Shown in pieces: positions 31,215 through 41,415 of a stretch of 64,000 nt of DNA. The notes beneath the pieces were generated by a model. It worked only from the letters and a program-made list of their open reading frames with translations, did not search any database and was not told where the DNA came from. This DNA comes from Thioalkalivibrio halophilus (GTDB taxonomy: Bacteria; Pseudomonadota; Gammaproteobacteria; Ectothiorhodospirales; Ectothiorhodospiraceae), in the NCBI RefSeq assembly GCF_001995255.1, contig NZ_MUZR01000023.1:1-64000 (forward strand). The letters run 5' to 3'. The translations under genes were made by a program, and so were the position numbers. Within the stretch, counting starts at the first letter, position 1; each line of letters starts with the position of its first letter.

Positions 31215-31988
31215 TCAGGACTCCGTGATGTTGAGGCTTTCGCCCGCCAGTGTCACCAGCCGGTTGTCGCCGCGCTCGGCTTCCGTGATGTCTTCGGCAA
31301 TCCGGTAGTGTCCACCGATGGACAGCAGCTCGGCCTCCAGGCGGCGACAAAAGATGCGCGCGGTGACCAGCCCCCGCACGCCAGCCAGTGCGCGGCCTCG
31401 CAATGGCCCCAGTACGGTGATGTGGCCGTCCGCCAGCAGCTCCGCACCGGCGGAGACCGGAGCCGTCACCAGCAGATCCCCGCCGCGTGCGTAGACCTGC
31501 TGCCCCGAGCGCACCGGCTGATCCACCACGCGTGTCGCGCTGTGCACCGCCACCGGCGCCCCCGACGCCGCGGAATCGCGTTCCTCCGGGGCCGCCGCGG
31601 ATGGATCCTCCCGCCGCGCACGGCCCTCGCTCAGGGCCACCTCGCCGGAACCGCCGCGGCCACCCATGGCCAGACGCGGCGGCAGTCCGGCGGCATCCGC
31701 CGCTTCAAGCGCCTGCGCCGCCTCGCCGTCCTGCAGCCCGATCAGGCGAAAGCCCGCGGCCCGCACCTGCTGCACAACCGCGCGCAGTGCGGCATCCCCG
31801 GCATCCGCCACCGGCTGCAGATCCAGCACAATGGGCATGTCGCGCATCAGATCGGGCGCCTCGTCGCGTCGCGCGGCGAGCATGTTGCCCAGGTTGTGCG
31901 GCTCGGCGTCGTGCACCCGCAGCACCGAGACCAGCAGCATGCGGCCCTTGAGTTCCATGGCCTGGACGGAGCTGGGGGAAGCGCTCAT
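31215..31988 (-). CDS. minC: Septum site-determining protein MinC
   Basis: An inhibitor of FtsZ polymerisation, 257 residues. The N-terminal domain (about 1-110) begins VQAMELKGRMLLVSVLRVHD. A variable, charged linker is followed by the right-handed beta-helix (about 150-257), recognised by QQVYARGGDLLVTAPVSAGA and HITVLGPLRGRALAG. The start at 31988 is the ATG that leaves the domain intact. The longer frame upstream lacks a ribosome site. First gene of minCDE. Confidence 0.93.
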   Translation of the reverse strand: MSASPSSVQAMELKGRMLLVSVLRVHDAEPHNLGNMLAARRDEAPDLMRDMPIVLDLQPVADAGDAALRAVVQQVRAAGFRLIGLQDGEAAQALEAADAAGLPPRLAMGGRGGSGEVALSEGRARREDPSAAAPEERDSAASGAPVAVHSATRVVDQPVRSGQQVYARGGDLLVTAPVSAGAELLADGHITVLGPLRGRALAGVRGLVTARIFCRRLEAELLSIGGHYRIAEDITEAERGDNRLVTLAGESLNITES

Positions 31989-32094
31989 GCTCGGTTCCAC
32001 GTTCGGAGGATGGTCGGGTCGGCGTCGCCCCGGACGGGGCGGAATCGCGCATTTATAGCGTGCCGGCCCCGGGTCCGGCAAGCCGGTGCGCCGT

Positions 32095-32871
32095 TCACCG
32101 CCGGCGCGGGCGCCCCGGGATCAGCGCCGGGGTCCGTGCAACGTAGTCGGCATAACCCGGGCGGGTCTCGTGCAGGTGCGATTCGAGGAGCGTTACTCCG
32201 GATACCCGCAGGATCAGAACGATCATCAGAACCGCCGACGGGATACCCCACCAGCCGCCGGCCGCCAGCGCCAGCAGGCCATAGCCCACCCACACCACGA
32301 TTTCGCCGAAGTAGTTGGGATGCCGGCTGTAGCGCCACAGCCCCCGGTCCATGACCTCGCCGCGCCGCTGCGGATCGGCGCGGAAGCGGGCCATCTGCAG
32401 ATCGGCCGCGGTCTCGAAGACGAAACCGAAGGCCCACACCGCGAGACCCGCCGCCAGCAGCAGCGGCTGCATCGACTGCGCACTGACCCCCGCCAGGACC
32501 GGGAGGCCGATCACCGCCACCAGCGCACCCTGCAGACCGAAGATCGTAACCAGGCTGCGGCGCGCGAAGGCCGCATCGCTCAGCTCTCCGCGCATCGCGG
32601 TGTACCGCGCGTCCTCGCCATGGCCCCAGTTGCGCCAGGTGATGTAGGCCGACAGGCGCAGACCCCACAGGACCACCGGCACCAGCGTCCACAGTCCCGC
32701 TGCCGGGAACCCGGCCATCCCCCACCACAGGACGCCGACGACGATGAAGCCGATACCCCAGAAACGATCCACCAGGCTGGCGTCGCGGCGACGCATCGCC
32801 GCGCCCCAGACCAGGGTCATCAGACCCAGCGCAGCCAGCAGCCCCCAAAGAAAAGCGACCGAAAGGCTCAT
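32095..32871 (-). CDS. DUF1295 membrane protein (steroid 5-alpha-reductase-like)
   Basis: A 258-residue integral membrane protein with about six to seven hydrophobic helices. The C-terminal motif is GLWRYSRHPNYFGEIVVWVG, then LLESHLHETRPGYADYV, the DUF1295/ICMT-like signature that binds a nucleotide cofactor in this superfamily. The start at 32871 overlaps the stop of the methyltransferase gene by four bases (ATGA), so the two are translationally coupled. This pairing is common in proteobacteria and suggests modification of membrane fatty acids. The exact reaction is unknown. Confidence 0.8.
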   Translation of the reverse strand: MSLSVAFLWGLLAALGLMTLVWGAAMRRRDASLVDRFWGIGFIVVGVLWWGMAGFPAAGLWTLVPVVLWGLRLSAYITWRNWGHGEDARYTAMRGELSDAAFARRSLVTIFGLQGALVAVIGLPVLAGVSAQSMQPLLLAAGLAVWAFGFVFETAADLQMARFRADPQRRGEVMDRGLWRYSRHPNYFGEIVVWVGYGLLALAAGGWWGIPSAVLMIVLILRVSGVTLLESHLHETRPGYADYVARTPALIPGRPRRR

Positions 32872-33917
32872 TGCACGGCCTCCCGCAGCGGGCGTTCCAG
32901 CAGGGTATGCGAGACGAACCACTCACCCCCGCCGTCCCGGGCGAACAGCTCGGCGCAGGCCATGTAGAACATCCGCCAGCGCTGGAAGACCCGCGCCGCC
33001 TCCGCCGCGTCCAGCGTCCGGGAGAACAGCGGCAACAGCCGCTGGCGAGCGGCATCCTGGCGTTCCAGCCAGGCGTTCAGGCTGCGCGCGTAATGTTCGC
33101 CGCCCACCCGCCACTGGTCACGTACCCGCAGATGCTCCTGGAAGTGGTGCACCAGATCCTCGGACGGCATCAGCCCGTCGCGAAAGAAGTGCCGGGCCAT
33201 CCAGTCCGCGTCACCGTCGGTCTCGAAGAAATAGGCACGGTCGCGATGGGCGAACACATGCAGGAAGAACCATCCGCCCGGGCGCAACCAGTCATGGATG
33301 CGACGGAACAGCTCGGGCCAGTTGCGCATGTGTTCGAACATCTCGACGGAAACCACCCGGTCGAAGTCGCCGTACGGAGGACTGAAATCGTTCATGTCGG
33401 CGGTGACCACCTCCAGGTTGGTCAGACCCACGGCGTCCCGCCGACGCTCGATCGCCTCCCGTTGAGTCGTCGAGTTGGATACCGCGAGGACCGTGGACTG
33501 CGGAAACTGTTCCGCCATCCAGAGCGACAGCGACCCCCAGCCGCAGCCCAGTTCCAGGATCCGCTGGCCATCCGCCAGCCCGGCGCGCTCCATGGTCAGC
33601 TTCAGCATCGCGGCCTCGGCCCCGGCCAGATCGTCCACGCCTTCCGGCCACCAGCCGGAGGAATACTTCATCCACGGCCCCAGGCACGCCTCGAAATACT
33701 CGGTCGGCAGCTCGTAATGCTGTTCGTTGGCGGTATCGGTGGACAGCGCGACGGGCGCCTCCCGCATCGCCCGCACCAGCGCCTCGCGCCGTGCACGGAG
33801 GGTCTCCGGCGACCCGCCACTCTCGCGCAACCGCCGCCGCAGCAGATGCCGGATCCCGGCACGGATGGCCGCATCCGGCAACCAGCCGCGCTCGGCCCAG
33901 TCAATCAGTCGCTCCAT
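32868..33917 (-). CDS. Cyclopropane-fatty-acid-synthase-like SAM methyltransferase
   Basis: A 349-residue class I methyltransferase acting on unsaturated acyl chains or a related lipid. NEQHYELPTEYFEACLG (64-80) and MKYSSGWW (83-90) are the CFA-synthase substrate-entry motifs. The SAM site is ILELGCGWGS (120-129), followed by ITVLAVSNS-type strands and VSVEMFEHMRNW. It lacks the long N-terminal domain of E. coli Cfa. The start at 33917 follows GGAGGGG by about four bases. It is coupled to the DUF1295 gene and divergent from the DUF1631 gene. The product (cyclopropane, methyl-branched or other) is not known. Confidence 0.82.
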   Translation of the reverse strand: MERLIDWAERGWLPDAAIRAGIRHLLRRRLRESGGSPETLRARREALVRAMREAPVALSTDTANEQHYELPTEYFEACLGPWMKYSSGWWPEGVDDLAGAEAAMLKLTMERAGLADGQRILELGCGWGSLSLWMAEQFPQSTVLAVSNSTTQREAIERRRDAVGLTNLEVVTADMNDFSPPYGDFDRVVSVEMFEHMRNWPELFRRIHDWLRPGGWFFLHVFAHRDRAYFFETDGDADWMARHFFRDGLMPSEDLVHHFQEHLRVRDQWRVGGEHYARSLNAWLERQDAARQRLLPLFSRTLDAAEAARVFQRWRMFYMACAELFARDGGGEWFVSHTLLERPLREAVQ

Positions 33918-34022
33918 CGTCCCCTCCATCTGCCGGTGCCCGGGCCGAAGGCCCCGGTCCGCAACACCATGGACCGACTGCAGCCCAACCCGGTTCCGCG
34001 CGACCCGCCGATCATAACCCCG

Positions 34023-34054
34023 CCCAAAATTGGGTTTGACGTGACCCCGGTCAC
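34023..34054. promoter_or_regulatory. Two adjacent palindromes between divergent genes
   Basis: CCCAA-AA-TTGGG (34023-34034) is followed by TTGAC and then the perfect palindrome GTGACC-CC-GGTCAC (34041-34054). They lie in the 189-bp gap between the CFA-like methyltransferase and the DUF1631 gene. The TTGAC may be part of a -35 element, but no matching -10 is clear at the right distance. Operator sites are plausible. The binding protein is unknown. Confidence 0.45.
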
Positions 34055-34106
34055 CTCTCGCCCCCCGACAGCGGTGATAGAGTGAGACCCAACGCTCAAT
34101 TTCCAC

Positions 34107-36464
34107 GTGATCATGGCCCAGACCTACCGAATCCCGCCCCGGCTGCTGCAGCGCGTCTGGACCCCGTTCATGGATGCGCTCGAGGAAAAGAACCGGGCCT
34201 TCATGAACGAGCTCGACGACCGTCTGATGGAGGCATCCGAGAAGGCGATCGACAGCCATCGCGCGCAGCATAGCCTGATGCTCTCGCGACGCATCCGCAT
34301 GGCCAGCCAGCAGGTTCTGCAGCACTTGCGCACGGGCCTCGGAGAACGACTGACGCCGGATGCGCCCGGTGACGTTGCCGGCGAACTCGAGCTCACCCTG
34401 ATGGACAACGAGGACACCGAACGCGAAGTCGCCCTGCGCAAGGTCGTGGCAGGTGCCCGCGCGGCCATGCCCCGGGAAATCGAGGCCCTGGAACAGCTCA
34501 CCCGCGACTACTCGCTGGCACCCGCGCCGGAGTCCGCCCCCTGGCACCCACACGCCCTGGGCGAAGCGTTCCTCGAAGCGGTCGAAGCCATACCCCTGTC
34601 GGGCGAGGAATCCCTGATGATGCTGCACTGGTTCGACCGCGACGTGGTCCGCGACCTGCAGCCGGAGATGCAGGACCTGATCCACGGCTTCGGCGAGGCT
34701 GGACTGGCCGTCCCCGAACTCGAACCGGTAACCCGCTCGCGCAACACCGACGCCGGTGGACCGGCAACCGCCTCGGGGCCGGTCGCGGGCACCGCCCAGG
34801 CTGCCGCGACGTCCGACCCGGGCACGGCGGCACCGGAGAGCCACTGGGGCCAGTTCGGCTACGTCGTGCCGGCCGGAGAACGCGGCATGGTCCCCGCCGA
34901 GGGCGGAGCCATGCCGCAGGGCATGCCCGGCACGCTGGCCGTGGCCACCATGGTCCAGAACGCCCCCAGCCGCGAGTCGCTGGAACCGTTCATCATGGAC
35001 CTGCTGCAAGGCCTGTTCGACCTGATCCTCAAGCGCGACGATCTCAACCCGGCGCTGCGCGAACCCCTGGCCGATCTGCAGCTGCCGCTGGTGCGCATCT
35101 CCCTGCGCGACAGCAGCTTCTTCCGCGACAAGCAGCACCCGGCACGCCAGATGACGGGGCAGCTGCTCAATATCGCCCTGCGCGTGGACCCCGACCTGGA
35201 CCTGAAAGATGCCCGCGAACTGCCACTGGCACGGCTGGTCGCGGAACACGTCGAGCGTCTTCGGGGTGCCGGTCTCGACAGTGCCGACGCCTACCACAGC
35301 GCGCTGCAGGCCCTGCGCGAAGATCTCGAGCAGGTCGAATCCGAGATCGAGACCGAAGCGGCCGAAGAACGCCGCGCGGCGGAACACGAAGAGACGCGCA
35401 TCGAGGTCTCCTGGCAGATGGAGACCACCGTGCACCAGACGGTGGAGACCGCCGGCCGGGGCCTGCCCGACCAGGCCCGCCAGCAGCTGATGGACGCCTG
35501 GGTCCCGCTGCTGACCGCCGAGGAAACCGCCCGCCTGGAAACGACCTCCGAACCCCGGGGCCGGGCGGACGCCGCCACGGCGGCCCCGATGGAGGACAGC
35601 GAACCGGGGTCGCCTCGGGAGTCCGGCGACTCCGCCCGCTCCACGGAGGCGGCCAATGCGGGCGGGACTGCCGACGAGGCCCCGACCGCGGACACTGGCA
35701 CATCCACCGCCGATGACGCGCCAGAAGCTGACGACGGCCGGGAGTCCCCCGCCGGCCTGGCCCTGCTGGAAGAACTGCTGCAGCTGATGCGCGAAGCCCC
35801 GGACTTCAAGTCCTCGGCACCGCTGCTGGCCCGGATCCGCGGGTATCTGGACAAGGCCCCGCTGTCGGCAGAGGAGCGCGCCCGCATCAAGTCCGACCTG
35901 GTCAGCGCGCATCTGATGGCCGCCGGGCGCAAGCCGACCCACACCGAAGAGGCAAAACCGGCCGCGGAAGAGGAAGCCGCCACTGGCGAAGCCCCCGCAG
36001 CAGACAGTACCGACTCCACGGACACCGCGAGCCGCAGCGATCAGGCCTCCGACAAAGGCAGCGAACAGCGCACTCGCGAACACGGCCGCCGCAGCGAGGG
36101 CCGCTCGGCGGCCAGCCCGTTCGCGACCGCGGCGCGTCTGCCGGATGACGACCCGTCGCTGATGCGCGACCACGACGACGAGCACGTGGACACCGCCGAC
36201 AGCCTGGAATCGGGCACCTGGATCCAGTTCACCTCGCCCGCCGGCACCCGGGTCACGCGCATGAAGCTCGTCTGGCGCGGCACCCACTCCGGGCGCTTCC
36301 TGTTCACCGATGCCGCCGGCCGCAGCAAGCGCCAGCACAGCCTCCAGGGACTGGCCCAGGAGTTCCGCACCGGGCGCGCGCAGATCATCCCCGAGGAATC
36401 CCTGTTCGATCACCTGATGGAGCAGAAGCTGGGCACGGAGGGGTCGGCCGACGCCACCGGCTGA
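34107..36464 (+). CDS. DUF1631 family protein
   Basis: A 785-residue cytoplasmic protein of the proteobacterial DUF1631 family. Residues 1-150 are helical and charged. Regions 340-470 (FIMDLLQGLFDLILKRDDLN, HPARQMTGQLLNIALRV) match the family core. Residues 480-670 are acidic and probably disordered. The C-terminal domain (about 705-785, beginning GTWIQFTSPAGTRVTRMKLVW) is a small beta-barrel reminiscent of PilZ but without a clear RxxxR motif. The function is unknown. Some relatives are linked to surface motility or c-di-GMP. Start codons GTG (34107) and ATG (34113) are both possible and neither has a good ribosome site. Confidence 0.75.
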   Translation: MIMAQTYRIPPRLLQRVWTPFMDALEEKNRAFMNELDDRLMEASEKAIDSHRAQHSLMLSRRIRMASQQVLQHLRTGLGERLTPDAPGDVAGELELTLMDNEDTEREVALRKVVAGARAAMPREIEALEQLTRDYSLAPAPESAPWHPHALGEAFLEAVEAIPLSGEESLMMLHWFDRDVVRDLQPEMQDLIHGFGEAGLAVPELEPVTRSRNTDAGGPATASGPVAGTAQAAATSDPGTAAPESHWGQFGYVVPAGERGMVPAEGGAMPQGMPGTLAVATMVQNAPSRESLEPFIMDLLQGLFDLILKRDDLNPALREPLADLQLPLVRISLRDSSFFRDKQHPARQMTGQLLNIALRVDPDLDLKDARELPLARLVAEHVERLRGAGLDSADAYHSALQALREDLEQVESEIETEAAEERRAAEHEETRIEVSWQMETTVHQTVETAGRGLPDQARQQLMDAWVPLLTAEETARLETTSEPRGRADAATAAPMEDSEPGSPRESGDSARSTEAANAGGTADEAPTADTGTSTADDAPEADDGRESPAGLALLEELLQLMREAPDFKSSAPLLARIRGYLDKAPLSAEERARIKSDLVSAHLMAAGRKPTHTEEAKPAAEEEAATGEAPAADSTDSTDTASRSDQASDKGSEQRTREHGRRSEGRSAASPFATAARLPDDDPSLMRDHDDEHVDTADSLESGTWIQFTSPAGTRVTRMKLVWRGTHSGRFLFTDAAGRSKRQHSLQGLAQEFRTGRAQIIPEESLFDHLMEQKLGTEGSADATG

Positions 36465-36493
36465 CATCTGCCGGCTTGCCCCCTCCGCCAGCG

Positions 36494-36521
36494 AACTCTT
36501 CGCGGCCAGGGCCGCTCCTAC
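36494..36521 (-). repeat. Solitary REP element overlapping a stop codon
   Basis: On the minus strand GTAGGAGCGGCCCTGGCCGC is followed by GAAGAG: the GTAGGAG head, then a hairpin GCGGCC-CT-GGCCGC. It shares the head with the REPIN array at 12 kb but has a different palindrome. The TAG of the head (36518-36520) is the stop codon of the hydantoinase-like gene. Confidence 0.75.
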
Positions 36522-39500
36522 GGCCCGTAACCCCCGCCGCCCGGGGTATGGATCTCCACCGCATCGCCCGCTTCCAGCGAACGCCGGTCGCGGCCCTGCA
36601 GGCGCTCGCGGCGCCCGTCTGCGCGGATCAGCCAGTCCTCGCCCGCGGCCGCATCGCCACCACCACACAGCCCGAACGGTGCCACGCGCCGGCGGTTGGC
36701 CAGCAGGGTCAGTTCCATCGGTTCATCGAAACCCAGACGGCGAATGACCCCGTCGCCGCCGCGCCACCAGCCCGCACCCCCTGAACCCGCGCGCAGCGCA
36801 AAGCGCTCCACCCTCACAGGGAAGCGGCTCTCCAGGACCTCCGGGTCGGTCAGGCGCGAGTTGGTCATGTGGGTCTGCACCGCACTGGCGCCGTGGTGCC
36901 CGGGGCCCGCGCCGGCACCCCCGGCGATGGTCTCGTAATACTGGTGACGGTCGTTGCCGAAGGTCAGATTGTTCATCGTGCCCTGCGCGGCCGCCTGCAC
37001 GCCCAGGGCGGCGAACAGGGCATCGGTCACCGCCTGCGAGGTCTCCACGTTGCCCGCCACCACGGCGGCCGGCGGCACCGGGTTGAGCATGCAGCCTTCC
37101 GGCACCCGCAGATCCACCGGATCGAGGCAGCCGTCATTCAGCGGTACCGGGTCGTCCAGCAGACAGCGCAGCACGTACAGCACCGTGGCGCGCACGATGG
37201 ATACCGGCGCATTGAAGTTGTCCGCGCGCTGGGCCGAAGTCCCGTCGAAATCGATCACCAGCCGCGCATCTTCCGCCGCCCCGGGCAGATCCGGGGTCAC
37301 CGACACCACGATCTCCGCCCCGTTGTCCAGCGCACAGCGATAGCTGCCGGATTGCAGGTCGGGGATCAGGCGCCGCACTGCCTCGGCCGCATTCCCCTGC
37401 ACATGCTGCATGCTGGCGGTCACCAGCGCAGGGCCGCTTTCGGCCAGCAGGCGGTCCAGTTCTTCGAGGCCGCGCCGATTGGCCGCCACCTGTGCCTCCA
37501 GGTCGGCGCGGTTCTGCGCCGGATTGCGCGCCGGCCACGGACCGGACGTCAGCAGCGTCTGGAGGATCTCGCCATCGAACTGGCCATCGCGCACCAGCCG
37601 CACCGGCGGGATGCGCACGCCTTCCTCCTCCGGAGCTGAAGAGAACGCCGGCATCGACCCCGGCGTGATCCCGCCCACATCGGCGTGATGCCCGCGCGAG
37701 GCCACGAAGTAGCGCAGTACCGCCGGGGTCGCCGGGTCACTCGTGACACCGCCCGCGGCGTCCAGGAAGACCGGCGTCACCACCGTGATGTCCGGCAGGT
37801 GGGTCCCGCCGTTGAACGGATCGTTGAGCATGTACGCGTCACCCGGACGCAGGTCGTCGCCGAAGGCCGCCACGATCGCGCGCACGCTGGCGCCCATGGA
37901 GCCCAGATGCACCGGCATGTGCGGCGCGTTCGCCACCAGCCGGCCGGCCCCGTCAAACAGGGCACAGGAAAAATCCAGGCGCTCCTTGATGTTCACCGAA
38001 TGGGCGGTGTTCTGCAGGGTGAAGCCCATCTGGTCGGCAATCGCCATGAAGCGGTTGTTGAAGACCTCCAGCCGCACCGGGTCGCGGCGCTGCGGGTCAT
38101 CGCGCCGCTTGCGATCATGCGCCGCCGCGGCAGGGTGGTGCTCCAGCACCAGCGTGCCGTCCGCGGCCATGTGGCCCCGCCAGTCCGGCTCCAGGATCAC
38201 CGTGCCAGTGGCCTCGATCACGATCGCCGGCCCGTCCAGACACATGCCGGGGCTCAGGGCCTCGCGGCGGTACAGCGGCACCTCGCGCCACTGCCCGGCG
38301 GTGAACATCGCCACCCGCTCGCCGGCATCCGCCGGAGTCCCGGCCGGGTCAGCCCCGGTTTCCGCGCCGCCACCGTCCGCGGGATTCTCCGCCCCCGGGC
38401 CGATCGCCTCCACCGTGGCCACCGCCACCACCAGGCGACGATCCGGCGGCGCAAAGCCGTAGCGCTGGCGCCAGGCCTGCGCAAACGCGTGCAGCATGGC
38501 CTCGGCCGACCCGGCATCCACCTCCAGCGTGGAGTCCGATCCCTCCACCCGCAGGTGCACGCGCCGGCGCAGCTGCAACTGCGCAGGATCCACCCCCTGC
38601 GCGGTGAGTTCGTCGCGGGCCGCGGCCTCCAGCTCGCCCAGCGCGACCTCCAGGCCGGCCACGCCGTCGCCTTCCAGCGGCAGTTCCAGGCTCGCCTCGT
38701 GCAGCGCGCGCAGTTCCGCCAGCCCCATGCCGAAGGCCGACAGCACCCCGCCCAGGGGATGCAGCAGCACGTGCCGCATGCCCAGGCGTTCGGCCACCCG
38801 GCAGGCATGCTGCCCGCCGGCCCCGCCGAAGCAGACCAGCGCATAACCACCGACATCGTGCCCGCGCTGCACCGAAATCGTCTTGATCGCGCGCGCCATG
38901 TGTTCCACCGCGATCTCCAGCAGGCCTTCGGCCAGCGCCTCGGGCGACGGCGTCTCGTCCTGGGTCGCCCCCACCTCGGCCGCCAGCGCGGCAAAGCCCT
39001 CCGCCACCGCCCCGGCATCCAGCGGCCGGTCGCGATCCGGCCCGAACACCGCCGGGAAATACTCGGGCCGCAACCGCCCCAGCTGCAGGTTGCAGTCGGT
39101 GACCGTCAGCGGGCCGCCCTGACCGTACGCCGCCGGACCCGGCTGCGCCCCGGCCGACTCCGGCCCCACGCGCAGGCGCATGCCGTCGAACCGGCAGATC
39201 GACCCGCCGCCGGCCGCCACGGTGTGAATGTCCAGCATCGGCACGCGCAGGCGGACCCCGGCCACCTCGCTCTCCTGACGCCGCTCCAGCTCGCCCGCCA
39301 GATGCGCCACGTCGGTGGAGGTCCCGCCCATGTCGAAGGTGATCAGGCGCTCGAAGCCCAGCGGGCCCGCGGTGCGCAGCGCACCGACGATGCCCCCGGC
39401 CGGGCCGGACAGCACCGCATCGCGCCCGCGGAAGTGTTCGCCATCCACCAGTCCGCCGGAGGACTGCATGAAGCGCAGCGGTACCGTCCCCAGCTCGGCG

Positions 39501-40228
39501 GTCACCTGACGCACGTAGCGTCGCAGCACCGGCGACAGGAAGGCGTCCACCACCGCCGTCTCGCCGCGCGGCACCAGCTTGATCAGGCCGCTGACCTCGT
39601 GGCTGGCGACCACCTCCTGGAAACCCAGCTCGCGCGCCAGCGCGGCCACCGCCTGCTCGTGCGCCGGGAAGCGATAGCCGTGCACGCAGGCCACCGCCAG
39701 CGCGCGATACCCCTCCGCCCGCGCCGTCTGCAGGCGCGGGCGCAGGTCCTCCAGATCGGGCGAGCGCAGCACCCGTCCGGCGGCATCCACGCGCTCGTCC
39801 ACCGGTTCCACCCGGTCGTACACCGGGGCCGGCAGGCGGATGTCGCGCGCAAACAGCTCCGGTCGTGCCTGATGCCCGATGCGCAGCGCATCCTCCAGAC
39901 CCGCGGTAATCACCAGCACCACCGGCTCGCCCTTGCCTTCCAGCAGGGCGTTGGTGGCCACCGTGGTGCCCATGCGCACCTCATGAATGCGCGACTGCGG
40001 GACCGGCTTGCCCGGCCTGAGCCCGAGGAGATCGCGAATGCCCTGCACCGCCGCGTCGGCGTAGGCCTCGGGGTGCTCCGACAGCAGCTTGTGCGAATGC
40101 AGCCGCCCGTCCGGATCGCGCGCCACGATGTCGGTGAAGGTGCCACCGCGGTCGATCCAGAAATCCCAGGCCCGCGTATCCGCGTGCCGGCCGCGGGCTT
40201 GTGCGTGAGCGTCGCCGCCCGCCATCAT
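36518..40228 (-). CDS. Hydantoinase A/B fusion (5-oxoprolinase-like)
   Basis: A 1236-residue ATP-dependent enzyme with fused HyuA and HyuB halves, like OplA/5-oxoprolinase. The HyuA part (about 20-690) starts with [19 protein letters not shown], has [15 protein letters not shown], the phosphate-binding [13 protein letters not shown] and [11 protein letters not shown]. The HyuB part (about 715-1236) has [21 protein letters not shown] and IDFDGTSAQ, and ends NTPGGGGYG-like with [10 protein letters not shown]. It would hydrolyse 5-oxoproline or a hydantoin with ATP. The GGCT-like protein at 4.6 kb could supply 5-oxoproline but is far away. The start is uncertain: ATG 40228 precedes the domain, and ATGs at 40252 and 40225 are alternatives. 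The stop codon is inside a REP. Confidence 0.88.
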   Translation of the reverse strand: MMAGGDAHAQARGRHADTRAWDFWIDRGGTFTDIVARDPDGRLHSHKLLSEHPEAYADAAVQGIRDLLGLRPGKPVPQSRIHEVRMGTTVATNALLEGKGEPVVLVITAGLEDALRIGHQARPELFARDIRLPAPVYDRVEPVDERVDAAGRVLRSPDLEDLRPRLQTARAEGYRALAVACVHGYRFPAHEQAVAALARELGFQEVVASHEVSGLIKLVPRGETAVVDAFLSPVLRRYVRQVTAELGTVPLRFMQSSGGLVDGEHFRGRDAVLSGPAGGIVGALRTAGPLGFERLITFDMGGTSTDVAHLAGELERRQESEVAGVRLRVPMLDIHTVAAGGGSICRFDGMRLRVGPESAGAQPGPAAYGQGGPLTVTDCNLQLGRLRPEYFPAVFGPDRDRPLDAGAVAEGFAALAAEVGATQDETPSPEALAEGLLEIAVEHMARAIKTISVQRGHDVGGYALVCFGGAGGQHACRVAERLGMRHVLLHPLGGVLSAFGMGLAELRALHEASLELPLEGDGVAGLEVALGELEAAARDELTAQGVDPAQLQLRRRVHLRVEGSDSTLEVDAGSAEAMLHAFAQAWRQRYGFAPPDRRLVVAVATVEAIGPGAENPADGGGAETGADPAGTPADAGERVAMFTAGQWREVPLYRREALSPGMCLDGPAIVIEATGTVILEPDWRGHMAADGTLVLEHHPAAAAHDRKRRDDPQRRDPVRLEVFNNRFMAIADQMGFTLQNTAHSVNIKERLDFSCALFDGAGRLVANAPHMPVHLGSMGASVRAIVAAFGDDLRPGDAYMLNDPFNGGTHLPDITVVTPVFLDAAGGVTSDPATPAVLRYFVASRGHHADVGGITPGSMPAFSSAPEEEGVRIPPVRLVRDGQFDGEILQTLLTSGPWPARNPAQNRADLEAQVAANRRGLEELDRLLAESGPALVTASMQHVQGNAAEAVRRLIPDLQSGSYRCALDNGAEIVVSVTPDLPGAAEDARLVIDFDGTSAQRADNFNAPVSIVRATVLYVLRCLLDDPVPLNDGCLDPVDLRVPEGCMLNPVPPAAVVAGNVETSQAVTDALFAALGVQAAAQGTMNNLTFGNDRHQYYETIAGGAGAGPGHHGASAVQTHMTNSRLTDPEVLESRFPVRVERFALRAGSGGAGWWRGGDGVIRRLGFDEPMELTLLANRRRVAPFGLCGGGDAAAGEDWLIRADGRRERLQGRDRRSLEAGDAVEIHTPGGGGYGP

Positions 40229-40273
40229 TGCGCCCCGAACCCGCCCACGCATCGCAGGGAAACGCAGACCCCC

Positions 40274-41401
40274 ATGGATCCCGTCACCCACGCCAGTCTC
40301 GGTGCCGCCATCGGCGGCCTCGTCCTCGGTTCACGGCTGGGCCGCAAGGCCCTGGTACTCGGCGCGCTGGTCGCCCTGATTCCGGATCTCGACATCCTCA
40401 TAGCTTACGGTGATGCGGTCTCCGATTTCACCCTGCACCGGGGCTTCAGCCACTCCATCCCGGTGCTGCTGTTATTCTCGGCGGCGGCCGCCGGGGTGCT
40501 GTCGCGGACCCCGGCAACGCGCGACATCGGCTTTGCCCGCTGGTGGTGGTTCTTCGCCCTGGTGCTGATCACGCATGTCCTGCTCGATGCCCTGACCACC
40601 TACGGCACGCAGATCCTGTGGCCGCTGCCGGTGGGCCCGGTGGGGACCGCCTCGATCTTCGTCATCGACCCGCTGTACACCCTGCCGCTGCTGATCGGGG
40701 TGATCGTCGCGGCCTTCTGGCGCTTCGCGCCCCGGGCGCTGGTGGCCGGGCTGGTGCTTTCCACCGCCTACGCCGGCAGCGGCCTGGCCCTGCAGGCGTG
40801 GCTGGACCGTCACATCCAGCCCGCGCTGGCCCAGGCCGGACTGGAGGAACAGCCCCGGCTGATCCAGCCCACCCCGTTCAACATGCTGGTCTGGCGGGTC
40901 ACCGTCATCAACGGCGACCACTTCCACGAGGCCTGGGTCGGGATCTTCGACCAGCCGATCCGGCCCGATTTCGAGACCTTCCGGCGCGATCCGCACGGAC
41001 TCGAGGAAACCGCGATGGACCTGGAAGACGGCCGGCGCCTGCGCGAATTCAGCGGCCCGTTCCTGCGCTTTCACGCGCAGTACGACGAGGACCGTCCGCC
41101 GCGCCTGGTCGCCACCGACATCCGCCTGGGCGGCCCCGGCTACTTCCCCTTCGGCTTCGCCATCGCCGAACGCGAAAACGGTGAATGGCAGCCGATCAGC
41201 AGCGAACGGGTGCGCGAGGAAGGGCCGCTGGACGACGCCCTGCACGCGCTGGCGCGGCGCGCCTTCCAGCCCGATCGCATCGGCTGCATGGGTGATCTGG
41301 CCGGGCCGGAGTACTTCGTGACCAATCCTCCACCGCGCTGCCGCATGCGCATGGGTCTCCCCGGCGCCCACCCCGGCGATCCGATCCGGCCGCGCCTGTA
41401 G
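40274..41401 (+). CDS. YdjM-like membrane-bound metal-dependent hydrolase
   Basis: A 375-residue membrane protein. It begins [19 protein letters not shown] and continues [24 protein letters not shown] and [20 protein letters not shown]. The conserved His and Asp residues of these motifs define the YdjM/LexA-regulated hydrolase family. About five hydrophobic segments lie in residues 5-180. A soluble C-terminal domain (about 200-375) contains a [12 protein letters not shown] segment. The start at 40274 gives the expected MDPxTH N terminus. It is divergent from the hydantoinase gene, 45 bp apart. Its substrate is not known. Confidence 0.8.
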   Translation: MDPVTHASLGAAIGGLVLGSRLGRKALVLGALVALIPDLDILIAYGDAVSDFTLHRGFSHSIPVLLLFSAAAAGVLSRTPATRDIGFARWWWFFALVLITHVLLDALTTYGTQILWPLPVGPVGTASIFVIDPLYTLPLLIGVIVAAFWRFAPRALVAGLVLSTAYAGSGLALQAWLDRHIQPALAQAGLEEQPRLIQPTPFNMLVWRVTVINGDHFHEAWVGIFDQPIRPDFETFRRDPHGLEETAMDLEDGRRLREFSGPFLRFHAQYDEDRPPRLVATDIRLGGPGYFPFGFAIAERENGEWQPISSERVREEGPLDDALHALARRAFQPDRIGCMGDLAGPEYFVTNPPPRCRMRMGLPGAHPGDPIRPRL

Positions 41402-41415
41402 AGAAACGCCGATCC

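Noticed and set aside
32868-36668. A 1266-codon minus-strand frame spanning the methyltransferase and the DUF1631 gene
   Set aside because: Only its last 349 codons are a real gene. The rest is antisense to the DUF1631 gene and has no domain.
37685-40273. Upstream extension of the YdjM-like gene to a 1238-codon frame
   Set aside because: The extension is antisense to the hydantoinase-like gene. The family N terminus [10 protein letters not shown] begins at 40274.
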